This document shows, piece by piece, positions 11,630-20,363 of a stretch of DNA of 64,000 nt. A program made the position numbers and the translations under genes. Every line of letters starts with the position of its first letter. Positions within the stretch are counted from its first letter, which is position 1. This stretch comes from Flavobacterium chungbukense (GTDB lineage: Bacteria > Bacteroidota > Bacteroidia > Flavobacteriales > Flavobacteriaceae), in assembly GCF_020805785.1 (NCBI RefSeq), contig NZ_JAJGZV010000003.1, positions 62,001 through 126,000 on the forward strand. Direction: 5' to 3'. The notes under the pieces are model-generated. The model did not search any database and was not told the origin of the DNA. It saw nothing but the letters and a program-made list of their open reading frames with translations.

Positions 11630-12590
11630 CTCTTTTAAATTTTCTCCATTTAAAGAAAAAGACAATACATGTAAGAAACAAAATGATTGCAGTTACAGAC
11701 AAAATAATCAAACCCGTTTCAATTTGATACACATAATCCAAATCAATTCCTTTTTTGGTTGCTCTTAATGTCTGGAGCTTACTGCCAAATTCTATGGTTT
11801 TTTCTCTGTAATATTCTCCTTTGCCTTGTGCGCTATTTACCATTCTTGCAACGATCAAATCGCCATCGTAACCATAAGTCCTGGCACTTCTATAAATTTG
11901 AAGCGCATTTTCATGTTCCCCTTTCAACTGTACAAGATTTCCTAATTCAAAAAGCAAAATCGCGATAATCTTATCTTTAGGTTCAATAAACGAAATTCGT
12001 TCATTTACCTGAAAATAAATAGCTTTTGCTAGTTTATCAATTTCTTCTTTTGAGAATTTCGTCTTAGGCTTACCCGCAGTTCCAAAATTAGTGCCTATTA
12101 AAAACTGCCCAGTAACATTTTGCAAATTTTTAATTTTAGCTTCCAAAATTTTCAAATGTAGCCATTCTGAACTATTGTGCGATTCTGGATTTATTTCTAT
12201 TGATTTTTTAATCCATTTATAGGCTTTTTGGTTTTCTCCCATCAACTCATAAAGAGTTCCTAGATTGGATGCTGTCGAATAACGATTAGGTTCAATTCTT
12301 TCAATATTCAAGTATAGATTCTCAGCTTCATTGTAATTTCCCAGTACAATTAAGAGATAACCTTTATCAGATAAATAATCAAGATCCTTTGTCTTTTTAT
12401 ATAAACTATCGAGTTGTTTTATTACTGCTGGATATTCTTTAGGAAAAAAATTATGACCATGAGGAACAAGTCCTCGATAATCCATATAGGCTATAAATTC
12501 ATTTTTCAGAATCTTCGTTTCACCGTTTAAACAAGCAAAAGTTTTAAATGAAATTAAAACCAAAATAACAAGAACCTTAAATTTACTCAT
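11613..12590 (-). CDS. TPR-repeat protein with C-terminal membrane anchor
   Basis: Function unknown; probably a periplasmic scaffold held in the inner membrane. It has 325 residues: a signal sequence (residues 1-19), tetratricopeptide-like helices between about residues 50 and 250 (for example YLLIVLGNYNEAENLYLNI and ALQIYRSARTYGYDGD), one transmembrane helix at about 293-315, and a basic tail. It converges on the paralogous pair and its stop lies inside the 3' end of 10907-11629. It is transcribed alone. Confidence 0.75.
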   Translation of the reverse strand: MSKFKVLVILVLISFKTFACLNGETKILKNEFIAYMDYRGLVPHGHNFFPKEYPAVIKQLDSLYKKTKDLDYLSDKGYLLIVLGNYNEAENLYLNIERIEPNRYSTASNLGTLYELMGENQKAYKWIKKSIEINPESHNSSEWLHLKILEAKIKNLQNVTGQFLIGTNFGTAGKPKTKFSKEEIDKLAKAIYFQVNERISFIEPKDKIIAILLFELGNLVQLKGEHENALQIYRSARTYGYDGDLIVARMVNSAQGKGEYYREKTIEFGSKLQTLRATKKGIDLDYVYQIETGLIILSVTAIILFLTCIVFFFKWRKFKRVNSKS

Positions 12591-12646
12591 AATGTATATG
12601 CATAAAAAATTAAACTTGAAACCTGAAACAAAGGAAACTAAAAAAT

Positions 12647-13123
12647 CTACTTATTTAGCCACCAAATACTTGCATTTAAAACTGTTGCAAATCCAACCCA
12701 AGCCAAATAAGGGATCAATAAATAACCTGAAATTTTATTGATTTTAATGAATTTCAAATACGTTTCGTAAATCATTAGCCATAAAAGCACAATTTCAATT
12801 AAAGCCAGCATCGGATTCTTTAAACCAAAGAATAAATAAGACCAAATTGCATTTAAAGTCAATTGAATTAAAAAGAAAAGAAGCGCTGTTTTTACTTTTT
12901 CTGTTTGTACTTTAATTTTATCCCAAACCAAAGCCGCCGCAATTGCCATAAAGATGTAAAGAAGGGTCCAAACTGGCATAAAGATCCAGTTTGGCGGATT
13001 AAAAACTGGTTTTTCTAAATCTACATACCAAGTCTCAATACTTGGCCTTGTTACCAAACTTGCAGAATATCCTACTGTTAAACAAATAATTAAAGCTATG
13101 GCGATTTTTACGAATTTATTCAT
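12647..13123 (-). CDS. TspO/MBR family membrane protein
   Basis: Five-helix tryptophan-rich sensory protein; family members bind porphyrins and related ligands. From the start chosen at 13123 (MNKFVKIAIAL) it has 158 residues, the usual size; an in-frame ATG 21 bases upstream gives a longer, polar N-terminus. The family signature is clear: RPSIETWYVDLEKPVFNPP, then WIFMPVWTLLYIFMAIAAA, a conserved NAIWSYLFFG, and a C-terminal NASIWWLN. The gene is monocistronic and divergent from mvaD; a copy of the CCATATAAG inverted repeat lies between the two. Confidence 0.93.
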   Translation of the reverse strand: MNKFVKIAIALIICLTVGYSASLVTRPSIETWYVDLEKPVFNPPNWIFMPVWTLLYIFMAIAAALVWDKIKVQTEKVKTALLFFLIQLTLNAIWSYLFFGLKNPMLALIEIVLLWLMIYETYLKFIKINKISGYLLIPYLAWVGFATVLNASIWWLNK

Positions 13124-13164
13124 TTTTTTAAAATTTGAATTCAAAAATAGTCAAAAGAAAAATT

Positions 13165-13236
13165 TAAACCATAAAAGTGATGTAAGTTCATTTTAGCAAA
13201 ACCATTTTATATTATCATATATTACTTATATGGTTA
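13165..13236. repeat. Imperfect inverted repeat, same family as 3205-3291
   Basis: The left arm (13165-13186) begins TAAACCATAAAAGTGATGTA, and the right arm around 13216-13236 carries ATTACTTATATGGTTA. The arms pair imperfectly with a spacer of about 30 bases. It lies between the divergent tspO-like and mvaD genes. A TATCTTTG box follows at 13243-13250, 17 bases before the mvaD start. Confidence 0.75.
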
Positions 13237-13267
13237 AAAAACTATCTTTGCCAAAATTTTATAATTC

Positions 13268-14380
13268 ATGTTTACAGCAGCTGATTTTATTCCAACATCA
13301 TATAATTCAACAATCGAAAACGGAAACTTTGAGTGGAGCGCTCCAAGCAATATTGCCTTAGTAAAATATTGGGGAAAAAAAGACAACCAGATTCCGGCAA
13401 ATCCTTCGGTAAGTTTTACTTTGAATAATTGTAAAACGATCACGAAATTAGGTTTCGAAAAAAGAGACGCTTCTCCAGAAGCCTCGGGATCGCACAATGT
13501 GACAAATGGTTTTTCATTTGATTTGCTTTTTGAAGGAAAACCAAAGGAAGATTTCAAACCGAAAATTCAGAAATTTTTAGAAAGAGTTGAAATTTATCTG
13601 CCATTTCTAAAAGAGTATCATTTTACGATTGACACTCAAAATACTTTTCCGCACAGTTCTGGAATTGCTTCTTCAGCGTCTGGAATGGCGGCTTTGGCGA
13701 TGAATTTTATGAGTTTAGAAAAAAAGTTAAATCCAGCCATGACGGATGATTATTTCTATCAGAAAGCATCATTTTTAGCTCGTTTAGGTTCTGGAAGCGC
13801 TTGCAGAAGTGTAAAAGGTAATGTTGTTGTTTGGGGAAATCAGGCAAACATTGAGGGAAGTTCTGATTTGTTTGGAGTTGAATATCCGTATACAATTCAT
13901 GAAAATTTCAAGAATTACCAAGACACTATTTTATTAGTTGATAAAGGCGAAAAACAAGTTTCGAGCACAGTTGGGCATGATTTAATGCACAATCATCCAT
14001 ATGCAGAAAGACGTTTTGCACAAGCGCATGAAAATTTGGATCAATTAATCGCCATTTTTGAAAGCGGAAATTTAGACGAATTCATCAAAGTTGTAGAAAG
14101 TGAAGCATTGACTTTGCACGCCATGATGATGACTTCGATGCCGTACTTTATTTTAATGAAACCAAACACGCTGCAAATCATAAATGCCATCTGGAAATTT
14201 AGACAAGAAACACAAATTCCAGTTTGTTTTACACTTGATGCAGGGGCAAATGTGCATGTTCTTTATCCCGAAAACGTTAGCGAAAAAGTATTACAATTTA
14301 TTCAGGACGAATTAGTTGTATTTTGTGAGAATCGTCAGTACATTTGCGACAAAATCGGAGCGGGCGCGATTGCATTATAA
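13268..14380 (+). CDS. mvaD: Diphosphomevalonate decarboxylase
   Basis: Converts mevalonate 5-diphosphate to isopentenyl diphosphate with ATP, the last step of the mevalonate pathway. It has 370 residues. WSAPSNIALVKYWGK near residue 25 is the family N-terminal signature. SSGIASSASGMAALA (about residue 130) is the GHMP-kinase phosphate-binding loop, and a C-terminal CFTLDAGANVHVLYP lies near 315. Residues 68-80 (ASPEASGSHNVTN region) are encoded by a dispersed repeat element and look like an insertion in an otherwise conserved enzyme. A TATCTTTG promoter box lies at 13243-13250. The GHMP kinase gene follows by 48 bases. Confidence 0.95.
   Translation: MFTAADFIPTSYNSTIENGNFEWSAPSNIALVKYWGKKDNQIPANPSVSFTLNNCKTITKLGFEKRDASPEASGSHNVTNGFSFDLLFEGKPKEDFKPKIQKFLERVEIYLPFLKEYHFTIDTQNTFPHSSGIASSASGMAALAMNFMSLEKKLNPAMTDDYFYQKASFLARLGSGSACRSVKGNVVVWGNQANIEGSSDLFGVEYPYTIHENFKNYQDTILLVDKGEKQVSSTVGHDLMHNHPYAERRFAQAHENLDQLIAIFESGNLDEFIKVVESEALTLHAMMMTSMPYFILMKPNTLQIINAIWKFRQETQIPVCFTLDAGANVHVLYPENVSEKVLQFIQDELVVFCENRQYICDKIGAGAIAL
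13469..13506 (+). repeat. In-frame dispersed repeat inside mvaD
   Basis: GCTTCTCCAGAAGCCTCGGG and the following bases through GTGACAAAT match, with a few changes, elements inside the cyclase gene (24839-24877) and hemW (23357-23397). The reverse complement reads TTGTCAC...GCGATCCCGAGGC, the orientation seen in intergenic copies. It adds about 13 residues and keeps the frame. Confidence 0.7.
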
Positions 14381-14428
14381 TTTTCCGTATCTTTAGTTAA
14401 AATTTTGAAAAAAGACATAAAATAAATC

Positions 14429-15367
14429 ATGAAAGGACCATTATTTTATTCAAAAATATTGCTTTTTGGAGAGTACGGAATTATCCGCGATTCAAAAGGG
14501 CTTGCTATTCCTTATAACTTTTATAATGGCGCTTTGAAAAAATCCGAAGAACCTTCTGATGAAGCCATTGCATCAAATAAAAGCTTAAGAAGTTTTGCTT
14601 CTTACCTTGAAGTTTTACAAACACAGCAGCCAGAATTGGTTACTTTTGATTTAGATAATTTAAAAAATGATGTTGAAACCGGAATGTATTTCGATTCTAG
14701 TATTCCGCAAGGGTACGGTGTTGGAAGCAGCGGTGCGCTTGTTGCAGCTATTTATGATAAATATGCAGACAACAAAATAACGGTTTTAGAAAATTTAACC
14801 CGAGAAAAACTTTTACATCTAAAAAATATATTTTCTCAAATGGAAAGCTTTTTCCACGGGAAAAGTTCTGGTTTAGATCCTTTAAACAGCTATTTGAGCA
14901 TTCCGATTTTAATCAATTCTAAAGATAATATTCAAACAACCGGTATTCCTACTCAAAGTGTTGACGGAAAAGGCGCTGTATTTTTGTTAGATTCTGGAAT
15001 TGTCGGCGAAACAGCCCCAATGATTAGCATTTTTATGGAAAGCTTAAAAGATAAAGGTTTCCGTTCAATGCTTAAAAATCAATTTGTAAAATATACAGAT
15101 ATCTGCATCGACAACTTTTTGCATGGAGACATGAAATCTTTGATTGGTAATACCAAAAAACTCTCTAAAGTTGTTTTAAACCATTTTAAACCAATGATTC
15201 CAGAACAATTTCACGGAATCTGGCAACACGGAATCGATACTAACGATTATTACCTAAAACTTTGCGGTTCTGGCGGAGGCGGTTATATTCTTGGTTTTAC
15301 CGAAGATTTAGAACGTGCAAAAGCAGCTTTAAAAGACTATAAATTAGAAGTAGTTTATCAGTTTTAA
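14429..15367 (+). CDS. GHMP kinase, mevalonate kinase-type
   Basis: ATP-dependent GHMP kinase, probably acting on mevalonate or phosphomevalonate in isoprenoid precursor synthesis. It has 312 residues. An N-terminal KILLFGEYGII is followed by the phosphate loop PQGYGVGSSGALVAAIY (about residues 92-108), SGLDPLNSYLSIPI, and the C-terminal LCGSGGGGYILGF, all GHMP-kinase landmarks. It follows mvaD by 48 bases and is probably in one transcript with it. The exact phosphorylation step cannot be fixed from sequence alone. The Ser/Glu-rich stretch near residue 40 shows no sign of the inserted repeat found in mvaD. Confidence 0.88.
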   Translation: MKGPLFYSKILLFGEYGIIRDSKGLAIPYNFYNGALKKSEEPSDEAIASNKSLRSFASYLEVLQTQQPELVTFDLDNLKNDVETGMYFDSSIPQGYGVGSSGALVAAIYDKYADNKITVLENLTREKLLHLKNIFSQMESFFHGKSSGLDPLNSYLSIPILINSKDNIQTTGIPTQSVDGKGAVFLLDSGIVGETAPMISIFMESLKDKGFRSMLKNQFVKYTDICIDNFLHGDMKSLIGNTKKLSKVVLNHFKPMIPEQFHGIWQHGIDTNDYYLKLCGSGGGGYILGFTEDLERAKAALKDYKLEVVYQF

Positions 15368-15432
15368 TTCTCTTAAAAGCCTAAATTATGGAGTAGATTT
15401 TCATAAGTTTTTCATCCTAAAAGCATTTTATT

Positions 15433-16023
15433 ATGAAAAGTATTTTAAAAATAATTAAAGCAACTTTTTTAGGAGGAATTCTATTTTTAGCACCTTTGGT
15501 CGTATTGCTTGTTATTCTGGAAAAAGGATTTGGCATTATTCAAAAAATCACGCTTCCGCTGGTTAGTAATCTGCCTAAGGTTCATGTTTTAGGAGTCGCG
15601 CTTCAAGAACTCATTGGAATATTAATTATCATTATTATTTGTTTTGCGGCAGGTTTACTGGCAAGAACTCCAAAAGCACAACAACTTATTCAGAAATTAG
15701 AAGACGGTATTTTAAGTTTCGTTCCTGGTTATTCGTTTATGAAAAGTATGAATGAAAACATTATGGGACTCGAATCTAAAGAAGACTTAAAAGTAATTTT
15801 AGTTCCTACCGATGCGGGCTGGCAATTTGCTTTTCTGATAGAAGAAATCGACGATAATAACTTTACGGTTTTTGTTCCAGATGCTCCAAATCCGTGGAGC
15901 GGGTCTGTGGTTTTTGTGGAGAAAAAGGATATTAAAGAAATCGAAATGACTCAAAAACAAGCTTTAGCATGCATTAGAAAATTAGGATTTGGCTCTAAAG
16001 AATTGTTAAAAAACAAACTCTAA
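15433..16023 (+). CDS. DUF502 family membrane protein
   Basis: Function unknown; conserved inner-membrane family DUF502. It has 196 residues. Transmembrane helices are at about residues 10-32 and 52-75. A soluble domain follows, with the family-like PGYSFMKSMNENIMGLE and FVPDAPNPWSGSVVFVEK blocks. It lies between the mevalonate-pathway kinase (66 bases upstream) and the prenyltransferase (92 bases downstream) on the same strand. Confidence 0.88.
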   Translation: MKSILKIIKATFLGGILFLAPLVVLLVILEKGFGIIQKITLPLVSNLPKVHVLGVALQELIGILIIIIICFAAGLLARTPKAQQLIQKLEDGILSFVPGYSFMKSMNENIMGLESKEDLKVILVPTDAGWQFAFLIEEIDDNNFTVFVPDAPNPWSGSVVFVEKKDIKEIEMTQKQALACIRKLGFGSKELLKNKL

Positions 16024-16114
16024 ATTTTTAAAACCAAAAATATCTTTTAACTTCCCTTATCTAAACCTTTACAAAACACTATTTATGTTAAGCAGACAGC
16101 ACAAACTTTTGATA

Positions 16115-17041
16115 ATGAAAATTGTAAGTCTGTTTTCTGTGGTTAGAGGTTACAACATTCCAATCATTGTTTTAGCTCAGTATTTATCGGCAATTTTTAT
16201 TCTGGCTCCAGAAATTAGAGCTTTAGATATTCTGCTTGATTTTTACTTATTTTTAATTGTTTTTGCTTCTGCAATTACCATTGCTTCGGGTTATATCATC
16301 AATAATTTTTATGACAGCCAGAAAGATTTAATTAATAGACCTAATAAATCGATGTTGGATCGTTTAATTAGTCAGAAAACGAAGTTGACGGTTTATTTCA
16401 GCCTAAACTTTTTAGCCGTTTTAATGGCTTCAATTGTTTCTTGGCGTGCGTTTTTATTCTTTTCTGCTTATATTTTCTTGATTTGGTTTTATTCTCATAA
16501 AATTAAAAAGTATCCGATTATCGGAAATCTAATGTCGGCATTGCTTGCTGTAACTCCGTTTTTTGCAATTTTGCTGTATTTTTATAATAAGGTTTCGTTT
16601 GAAGATATAGAAAATCATATGAGTCATTTTGTGGTGATTTCTGCTCACGCTGTTTTCTTATTTTTGCTTTTGCTGATTCGGGAGATGATCAAAGATTTAG
16701 AGAATCTAAAAGGCGATTTAGTGACCAATTATAGAACAATTCCGGTTATTTACGGAGAAAATATCTCGAAGCAAATTATTACTGCTTTGACGGTTTCTAC
16801 TATATTTCCAGTTTACATTTTGGTTAATGTTTACGATGTCGGATATATGGATATTTACTTTTATGTTTGTTTTGGAGTTTTACTTTTTTTCTTGATTTTT
16901 TTATGGAAATCTAACTCAAAAGAACAGTTTTTAAAACTTCATAATCTTTTGAAATTTCTGATTGTTTCGGGCGTTTTCTGTATCGTTTTGATTAATCCAA
17001 GTGTTTTGTGGCATGGTAGAGAATTGATTTCTAATTATTAA
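16115..17041 (+). CDS. UbiA-family prenyltransferase
   Basis: Inner-membrane prenyltransferase; flavobacterial members are usually labelled geranylgeranylglycerol-phosphate geranylgeranyltransferase-like. The start chosen at 16115 (MKIVSLFSVVRGYN) gives 308 residues; an ATG 30 bases upstream adds a short polar tail and remains possible. The Asp-rich motifs that bind diphosphate through Mg are visible: NNFYDSQKDLINRP in the first half and REMIKDLENLKGD in the second, among about eight hydrophobic helices. It lies downstream of mvaD and the GHMP kinase, fitting use of their isoprenoid product. The acceptor substrate is unknown. Confidence 0.88.
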   Translation: MKIVSLFSVVRGYNIPIIVLAQYLSAIFILAPEIRALDILLDFYLFLIVFASAITIASGYIINNFYDSQKDLINRPNKSMLDRLISQKTKLTVYFSLNFLAVLMASIVSWRAFLFFSAYIFLIWFYSHKIKKYPIIGNLMSALLAVTPFFAILLYFYNKVSFEDIENHMSHFVVISAHAVFLFLLLLIREMIKDLENLKGDLVTNYRTIPVIYGENISKQIITALTVSTIFPVYILVNVYDVGYMDIYFYVCFGVLLFFLIFLWKSNSKEQFLKLHNLLKFLIVSGVFCIVLINPSVLWHGRELISNY

Positions 17042-17049
17042 CACTTTAT

Positions 17050-17133
17050 TCCGCAGAGATTCACGAAGACTACGCGAAGATGTGCTAAGATTTTTGATTC
17101 TGTGGAGCTCTGCGTAAACTTTGAAAACTTTTT
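17050..17133. repeat. Degenerate intergenic repeat (CGCAGAGATTCAC family)
   Basis: CCGCAGAGATTCACGAAGAC is followed by CTCTGCGTAAACTTTG, an imperfect inverted arrangement also seen at 22443-22532. The remaining part of the 334-base gap 17042-17375 holds the element at 17176-17250 and a possible TATCTTTG promoter box at 17351-17358 in front of the pseudouridine synthase gene. Confidence 0.6.
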
Positions 17134-17175
17134 GCAATAACTAATTTTTTAAAAGAAGCCAATTGTTTGTAATTT

Positions 17176-17250
17176 AGCCCCGCTTGAAGTGGAAATCTTT
17201 TTATTTTTTCTTTAAAAAAATAAAAAATTGGGAACGGAAAACGGGAATCC
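17176..17250. repeat. Possible dispersed element (AGCCCCG...ACGGGAATCC)
   Basis: A segment starting AGCCCCGCTTGAAGTGG and ending GGAACGGAAAACGGGAATCC, with an AT-rich hairpin-like middle. I recognise this arrangement as a type of sequence found repeatedly between flavobacterial genes, but there is only one copy in this window, so the call rests on memory rather than on a local comparison. Confidence 0.35.
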
Positions 17251-17375
17251 ATGCCTGAAAAAAAGCCTATTGTGATGCTTCAAATTCATCAAAAAGTTAT
17301 GGCTATCAATCTAAGCACATTGAACTTACCTTTTATTAGCAGGAAAAAACTATCTTTGCACAAATTAATGATTTT

Positions 17376-18284
17376 ATGAACAACAAGGAAGGCAATAATA
17401 AAAGAGGCGGATCGAGACCAAATAGCTCAAGATCAAACTCTAGCAAGCCAAAACCACCAATGGCAAAACGCGCGCAAGGGCCGAAAAAAGAAAAGCCAGA
17501 GGTTAAAGCGGCGAAGGAAGCTGCTGAACAAAAAATAAAGAAACAAAATCAGGCTCCGAAGAGACAAAAAGCTGCTGATGAAATGCGTTTGAACAAATAC
17601 ATCTCTAATTCTGGTGTTTGTTCTCGTCGCGATGCTGACATTTATATCCAATCTGGAAACGTAAAAGTTAACGGAAATGTGATTACCGAAATGGGTTATT
17701 TGGTAAAAATTAATGATGTTGTAAACTTTGATGGTGTTACTTTGAACCCAGAAAAGAAAGAATATATTTTATTGAATAAACCTAAAAACTTTACGACTGC
17801 ATTTGACGAAGGTCAAGAATTTCGTAACGTTCTAGAACTTGTTCGTGGTGCTACAAATGCAAAAATTGGAGCTATCGGAAGAATGGACAAAAATACAACT
17901 GGTTTATTATTGTTTACAAACGATACCGATATGATTCGTAAATTTACTTTACCGAATCAGAAATCGTCTAAGATTTATCAGGTTTCTTTAGACAAAAACT
18001 TGAAATTTGAGGATTTAGAAAAAATCAGCAAAGGTTTAGTTCTTGACGGACACCGCGTTTCTGTTGAAGAAGTAAGCTATATTGATAATGAACCGAAAAG
18101 CGAAGTGGGTCTTAAATTGCGTACAGCAAATGTAAAAGTGGTACGTTCTATTTTTGAATCCTTGGAATATAACGTATTACGTATTGACCGTGTTGCTTTT
18201 GCTGGATTAACCAAAAAGAATCTTCCGAGAGGAAACTGGCGCTTTTTGACCGATCAAGAAGTTATCAATTTGAAAAACATCTAG
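17376..18284 (+). CDS. 23S/16S rRNA pseudouridine synthase (RsuA/RluB family)
   Basis: Isomerises a specific rRNA uridine to pseudouridine. It has 302 residues. Residues 1-68 are Lys/Arg/Pro/Ser-rich and probably disordered, a common extension in Bacteroidetes. The S4 RNA-binding domain follows (MRLNKYISNSGVCSRRDAD, about residue 71). The catalytic block is GAIGRMDKNTTGLLLFTND, with the nucleophilic Asp at about 171. The C-terminal end matches the family (RGNWRFLTDQE). A TATCTTTG promoter-like box lies at 17351. An intrinsic terminator follows at 18313-18345. Confidence 0.93.
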   Translation: MNNKEGNNKRGGSRPNSSRSNSSKPKPPMAKRAQGPKKEKPEVKAAKEAAEQKIKKQNQAPKRQKAADEMRLNKYISNSGVCSRRDADIYIQSGNVKVNGNVITEMGYLVKINDVVNFDGVTLNPEKKEYILLNKPKNFTTAFDEGQEFRNVLELVRGATNAKIGAIGRMDKNTTGLLLFTNDTDMIRKFTLPNQKSSKIYQVSLDKNLKFEDLEKISKGLVLDGHRVSVEEVSYIDNEPKSEVGLKLRTANVKVVRSIFESLEYNVLRIDRVAFAGLTKKNLPRGNWRFLTDQEVINLKNI

Positions 18285-18312
18285 TTCGTTTTTTCAAATT
18301 TAAAATTATAGT

Positions 18313-18345
18313 AAATCCTGTTTTCTCTGAAAATGGGATTTTTTT
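18313..18345 (+). terminator. Intrinsic terminator after the pseudouridine synthase gene
   Basis: Stem AAATCCTGTTTTC / GAAAATGGGATTT (two G-U pairs) with a 3-base loop, followed by a T-run. The convergent gene ends at 18350, so it may serve both strands. Confidence 0.75.
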
Positions 18346-18349
18346 TGTT

Positions 18350-18958
18350 TTAGAAACTAAAGAAGTTATGTCCGAAAAGTGTAAAGATTGATCTTCCGAT
18401 TGATTGGTTTTTTTCTTCTACTGTTTCGTAGTTTGAAAAGCCTAGGATAATTTTAATTCCAGGAGGAATACTGTTTAGAATATCTCTTTTTTGATCTTCT
18501 AGAAGAAGCTTTAAACTCTCTAATAACTGAAGATTAGATCTTAAATAAGAGACAACAAGAAGTGCCGAAAAGTTAAGTATTTCTCTGGCTGTTTCGCTTT
18601 TGATTCCGACTTCGTTGGAAACCATCTCCGAAATTCTTCCTTTTTTATTTGAAAACAATTCTTTCAGTAAATCATTTCCTTCTAATCGATAACAATCGTC
18701 TACTGATAAAATTCTGCCTGCATTAAAATCTACTTCCTGATAAAAAGTAGAATCTTCTTCTACCATTGCCACTATTTCGGAGTAAAAATCAGATTCTTCG
18801 GCTTTGTTATAGAGTCCCATTAAAATTGTTCCTATCGAAACGTCAATTCCTTTAATTAAAAGTGCATCGTTCTCAAAATAAAACTTGTTTAACTTGGAGA
18901 CCACATTTGAAGAAATAAAGCGTCTAAGTTCAATCTGTAGGTTGGGGGTCATACTCAT
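18350..18958 (-). CDS. DUF937-like cytosolic protein
   Basis: Function unknown. It has 202 residues, with no signal peptide and no membrane segment. The pattern resembles DUF937 proteins: two helical repeats with a Gly-rich turn (IGTILMGLYNKAEE at about 43, then GNDLLKELFSNKKGRISEMV at about 113) followed by GIKSETAREILNFSALLVVSYL. The C-terminal GIKIILGFSNYE is unassigned. It is transcribed alone, convergent with the pseudouridine synthase gene. The upstream 260 bases are very AT-rich and hold nothing I can name. Confidence 0.6.
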   Translation of the reverse strand: MSMTPNLQIELRRFISSNVVSKLNKFYFENDALLIKGIDVSIGTILMGLYNKAEESDFYSEIVAMVEEDSTFYQEVDFNAGRILSVDDCYRLEGNDLLKELFSNKKGRISEMVSNEVGIKSETAREILNFSALLVVSYLRSNLQLLESLKLLLEDQKRDILNSIPPGIKIILGFSNYETVEEKNQSIGRSIFTLFGHNFFSF

Positions 18959-19218
18959 AACTTAAAAAAAATGATTATTTATACTCGTTTAAAATAATCG
19001 ACAAAGTGAGGCTTTTTATCGTTTATCGTGATAAAAATATAAAAAATTTTAACATTTCCAAAAATTAAGTTAAAAAAATAGACCATTAATAACCGTCTCT
19101 TAACAAGGAAAATCTGTGAGCGCCTGTAAACACAACCCTTTCATTATCAAATTAAAATTAAAAAAAAATCAATTTTTTTTTGGAAAGACAATAATCCGAG
19201 TCAAAAATTGTTACATAA

Positions 19219-19719
19219 TTAAAATAAAATGTTTCGATATTCCCACAAAACATTTATAAAAATACCCAGATAGACAATTGAAAACAGAAAATTAATAAAA
19301 CTAGAAGCTAAAAATCCAAGTACTGATCCTGTGGCTGCTTTTAGAGCTCTTTTATGATTTTTAGAATCATACAATAGCTCACCGAAAAACGCTCCAACAA
19401 AAGGGCCAATTATTACTCCAAATGGAATAGGAGATAAAATGCCGATAATTAATCCAATGTTTGTTCCCCAGACCCCATAAGAACTCCCTCCAAATTTTTT
19501 AGTTCCTTGAGACGGAATCACATAATCTAAAATGGTGATAATGACCATTAAAACAAAAGTAATTCCCAAAACCCAATAATTATTTTCTACTGCTTTTGTG
19601 AGATATAGCAAAAGCAAACCCACCCAGCAACTTGACAATCCTGGCAAAACCGGAAGAAAACTGCCAAATACCCCGACAATCATGCAGATAAATCCTAGCA
19701 AAACTAATAGTAAATCCAT
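19219..19719 (-). CDS. DUF456 family membrane protein
   Basis: Function unknown; small inner-membrane family DUF456. The start at 19719 (MDLLLVLLGFICMIVG) gives 166 residues. A longer frame to 19812 adds 31 residues with no membrane or family character. The family features are visible: GSFLPVLPGLSSCWVGLLL, YVIPSQGTKKFGGSSYGVWG, and the Gly-rich pair IGPFVGAFFGELLY. About four or five hydrophobic helices are predicted. It is divergent from the TonB-like gene at 19876. Confidence 0.9.
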   Translation of the reverse strand: MDLLLVLLGFICMIVGVFGSFLPVLPGLSSCWVGLLLLYLTKAVENNYWVLGITFVLMVIITILDYVIPSQGTKKFGGSSYGVWGTNIGLIIGILSPIPFGVIIGPFVGAFFGELLYDSKNHKRALKAATGSVLGFLASSFINFLFSIVYLGIFINVLWEYRNILF

Positions 19720-19875
19720 ATAATTTTTGATAAATTTGTTATTACAAATTACCATTTTAATCTCTATTGCGCAAATTTTCAAAAATGTGGTCTTGAAAGT
19801 GCGAAGATTCAAAGCAATAGAAAGTTTCTCAAAAAAAATAATTGTATTTTTGTTTATTCATTCAATATTAAAATC

Positions 19876-20361
19876 TTGAGGCAGTTTTTCCCTTTTTTTA
19901 TCTGTATCCTTTTCCATTCTTGTCAATATTTTGAGAAGCAAGTGCCGTCTGAAAAAGAGTTACTTCAAAAGGAATTAAAATCAATCAACTGGAAAGAAGT
20001 TGACGAATATCCGTCGTTGCCTAATTGTGAGAAAATCACTGATCGTAAACTCCGCCAGCAATGTTTTTTTGAAGTAATGTCGACCCTTATAGAAGAAAAA
20101 CTAAACGTTGACACTTTGTCTATTTTATATCCAGAATTGGACACCATTGAAGTAAAAGTAACGGTTTTTCCAAATGCGACTATGAAGTTTGAACCGCAGT
20201 TTCCGAAAGATTCTGTGGCTTATGATACTATAAAAATTGATAGCATTCTGCACGCACGTTTGGTTGATTTTCCGAAAATTAATCCAGCTATAAAACGTGG
20301 AATTCCAGTAAAAACACAATTTATTCTTCCGGTTATTCTTAAAGCTAAAGACGAAAAGTAG
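19876..20361 (+). CDS. Lipoprotein with TonB C-terminal-like domain (TTG start)
   Basis: Probably a periplasmic lipoprotein. It has 161 residues. The best start is TTG at 19876, because no ATG is available and the frame then begins directly with a lipoprotein signal peptide (Cys16 in FHSCQYF). YPSLPNCEKITDRKLRQQCF, VKVTVFPNATMKFE and the C-terminal FPKINPAIKRGIPVKTQF match the TonB C-terminal pattern found in many small Bacteroidetes proteins (CE...CF, LPK..P...G.PV). There is no N-terminal transmembrane anchor of a classical TonB, so energy transduction is doubtful. Its stop lies 2 bases from the stop of the convergent glycosyltransferase. Confidence 0.7.
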   Translation: MRQFFPFFICILFHSCQYFEKQVPSEKELLQKELKSINWKEVDEYPSLPNCEKITDRKLRQQCFFEVMSTLIEEKLNVDTLSILYPELDTIEVKVTVFPNATMKFEPQFPKDSVAYDTIKIDSILHARLVDFPKINPAIKRGIPVKTQFILPVILKAKDEK

Positions 20362-20363
20362 GT

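Noticed and set aside
14540..14600. Possible fourth in-frame repeat in the GHMP kinase gene (Ser/Glu-rich stretch near residue 40)
   Set aside because: The nucleotide sequence lacks the TCGGGA core and GTGACAA end; similar residues seem native to this family.
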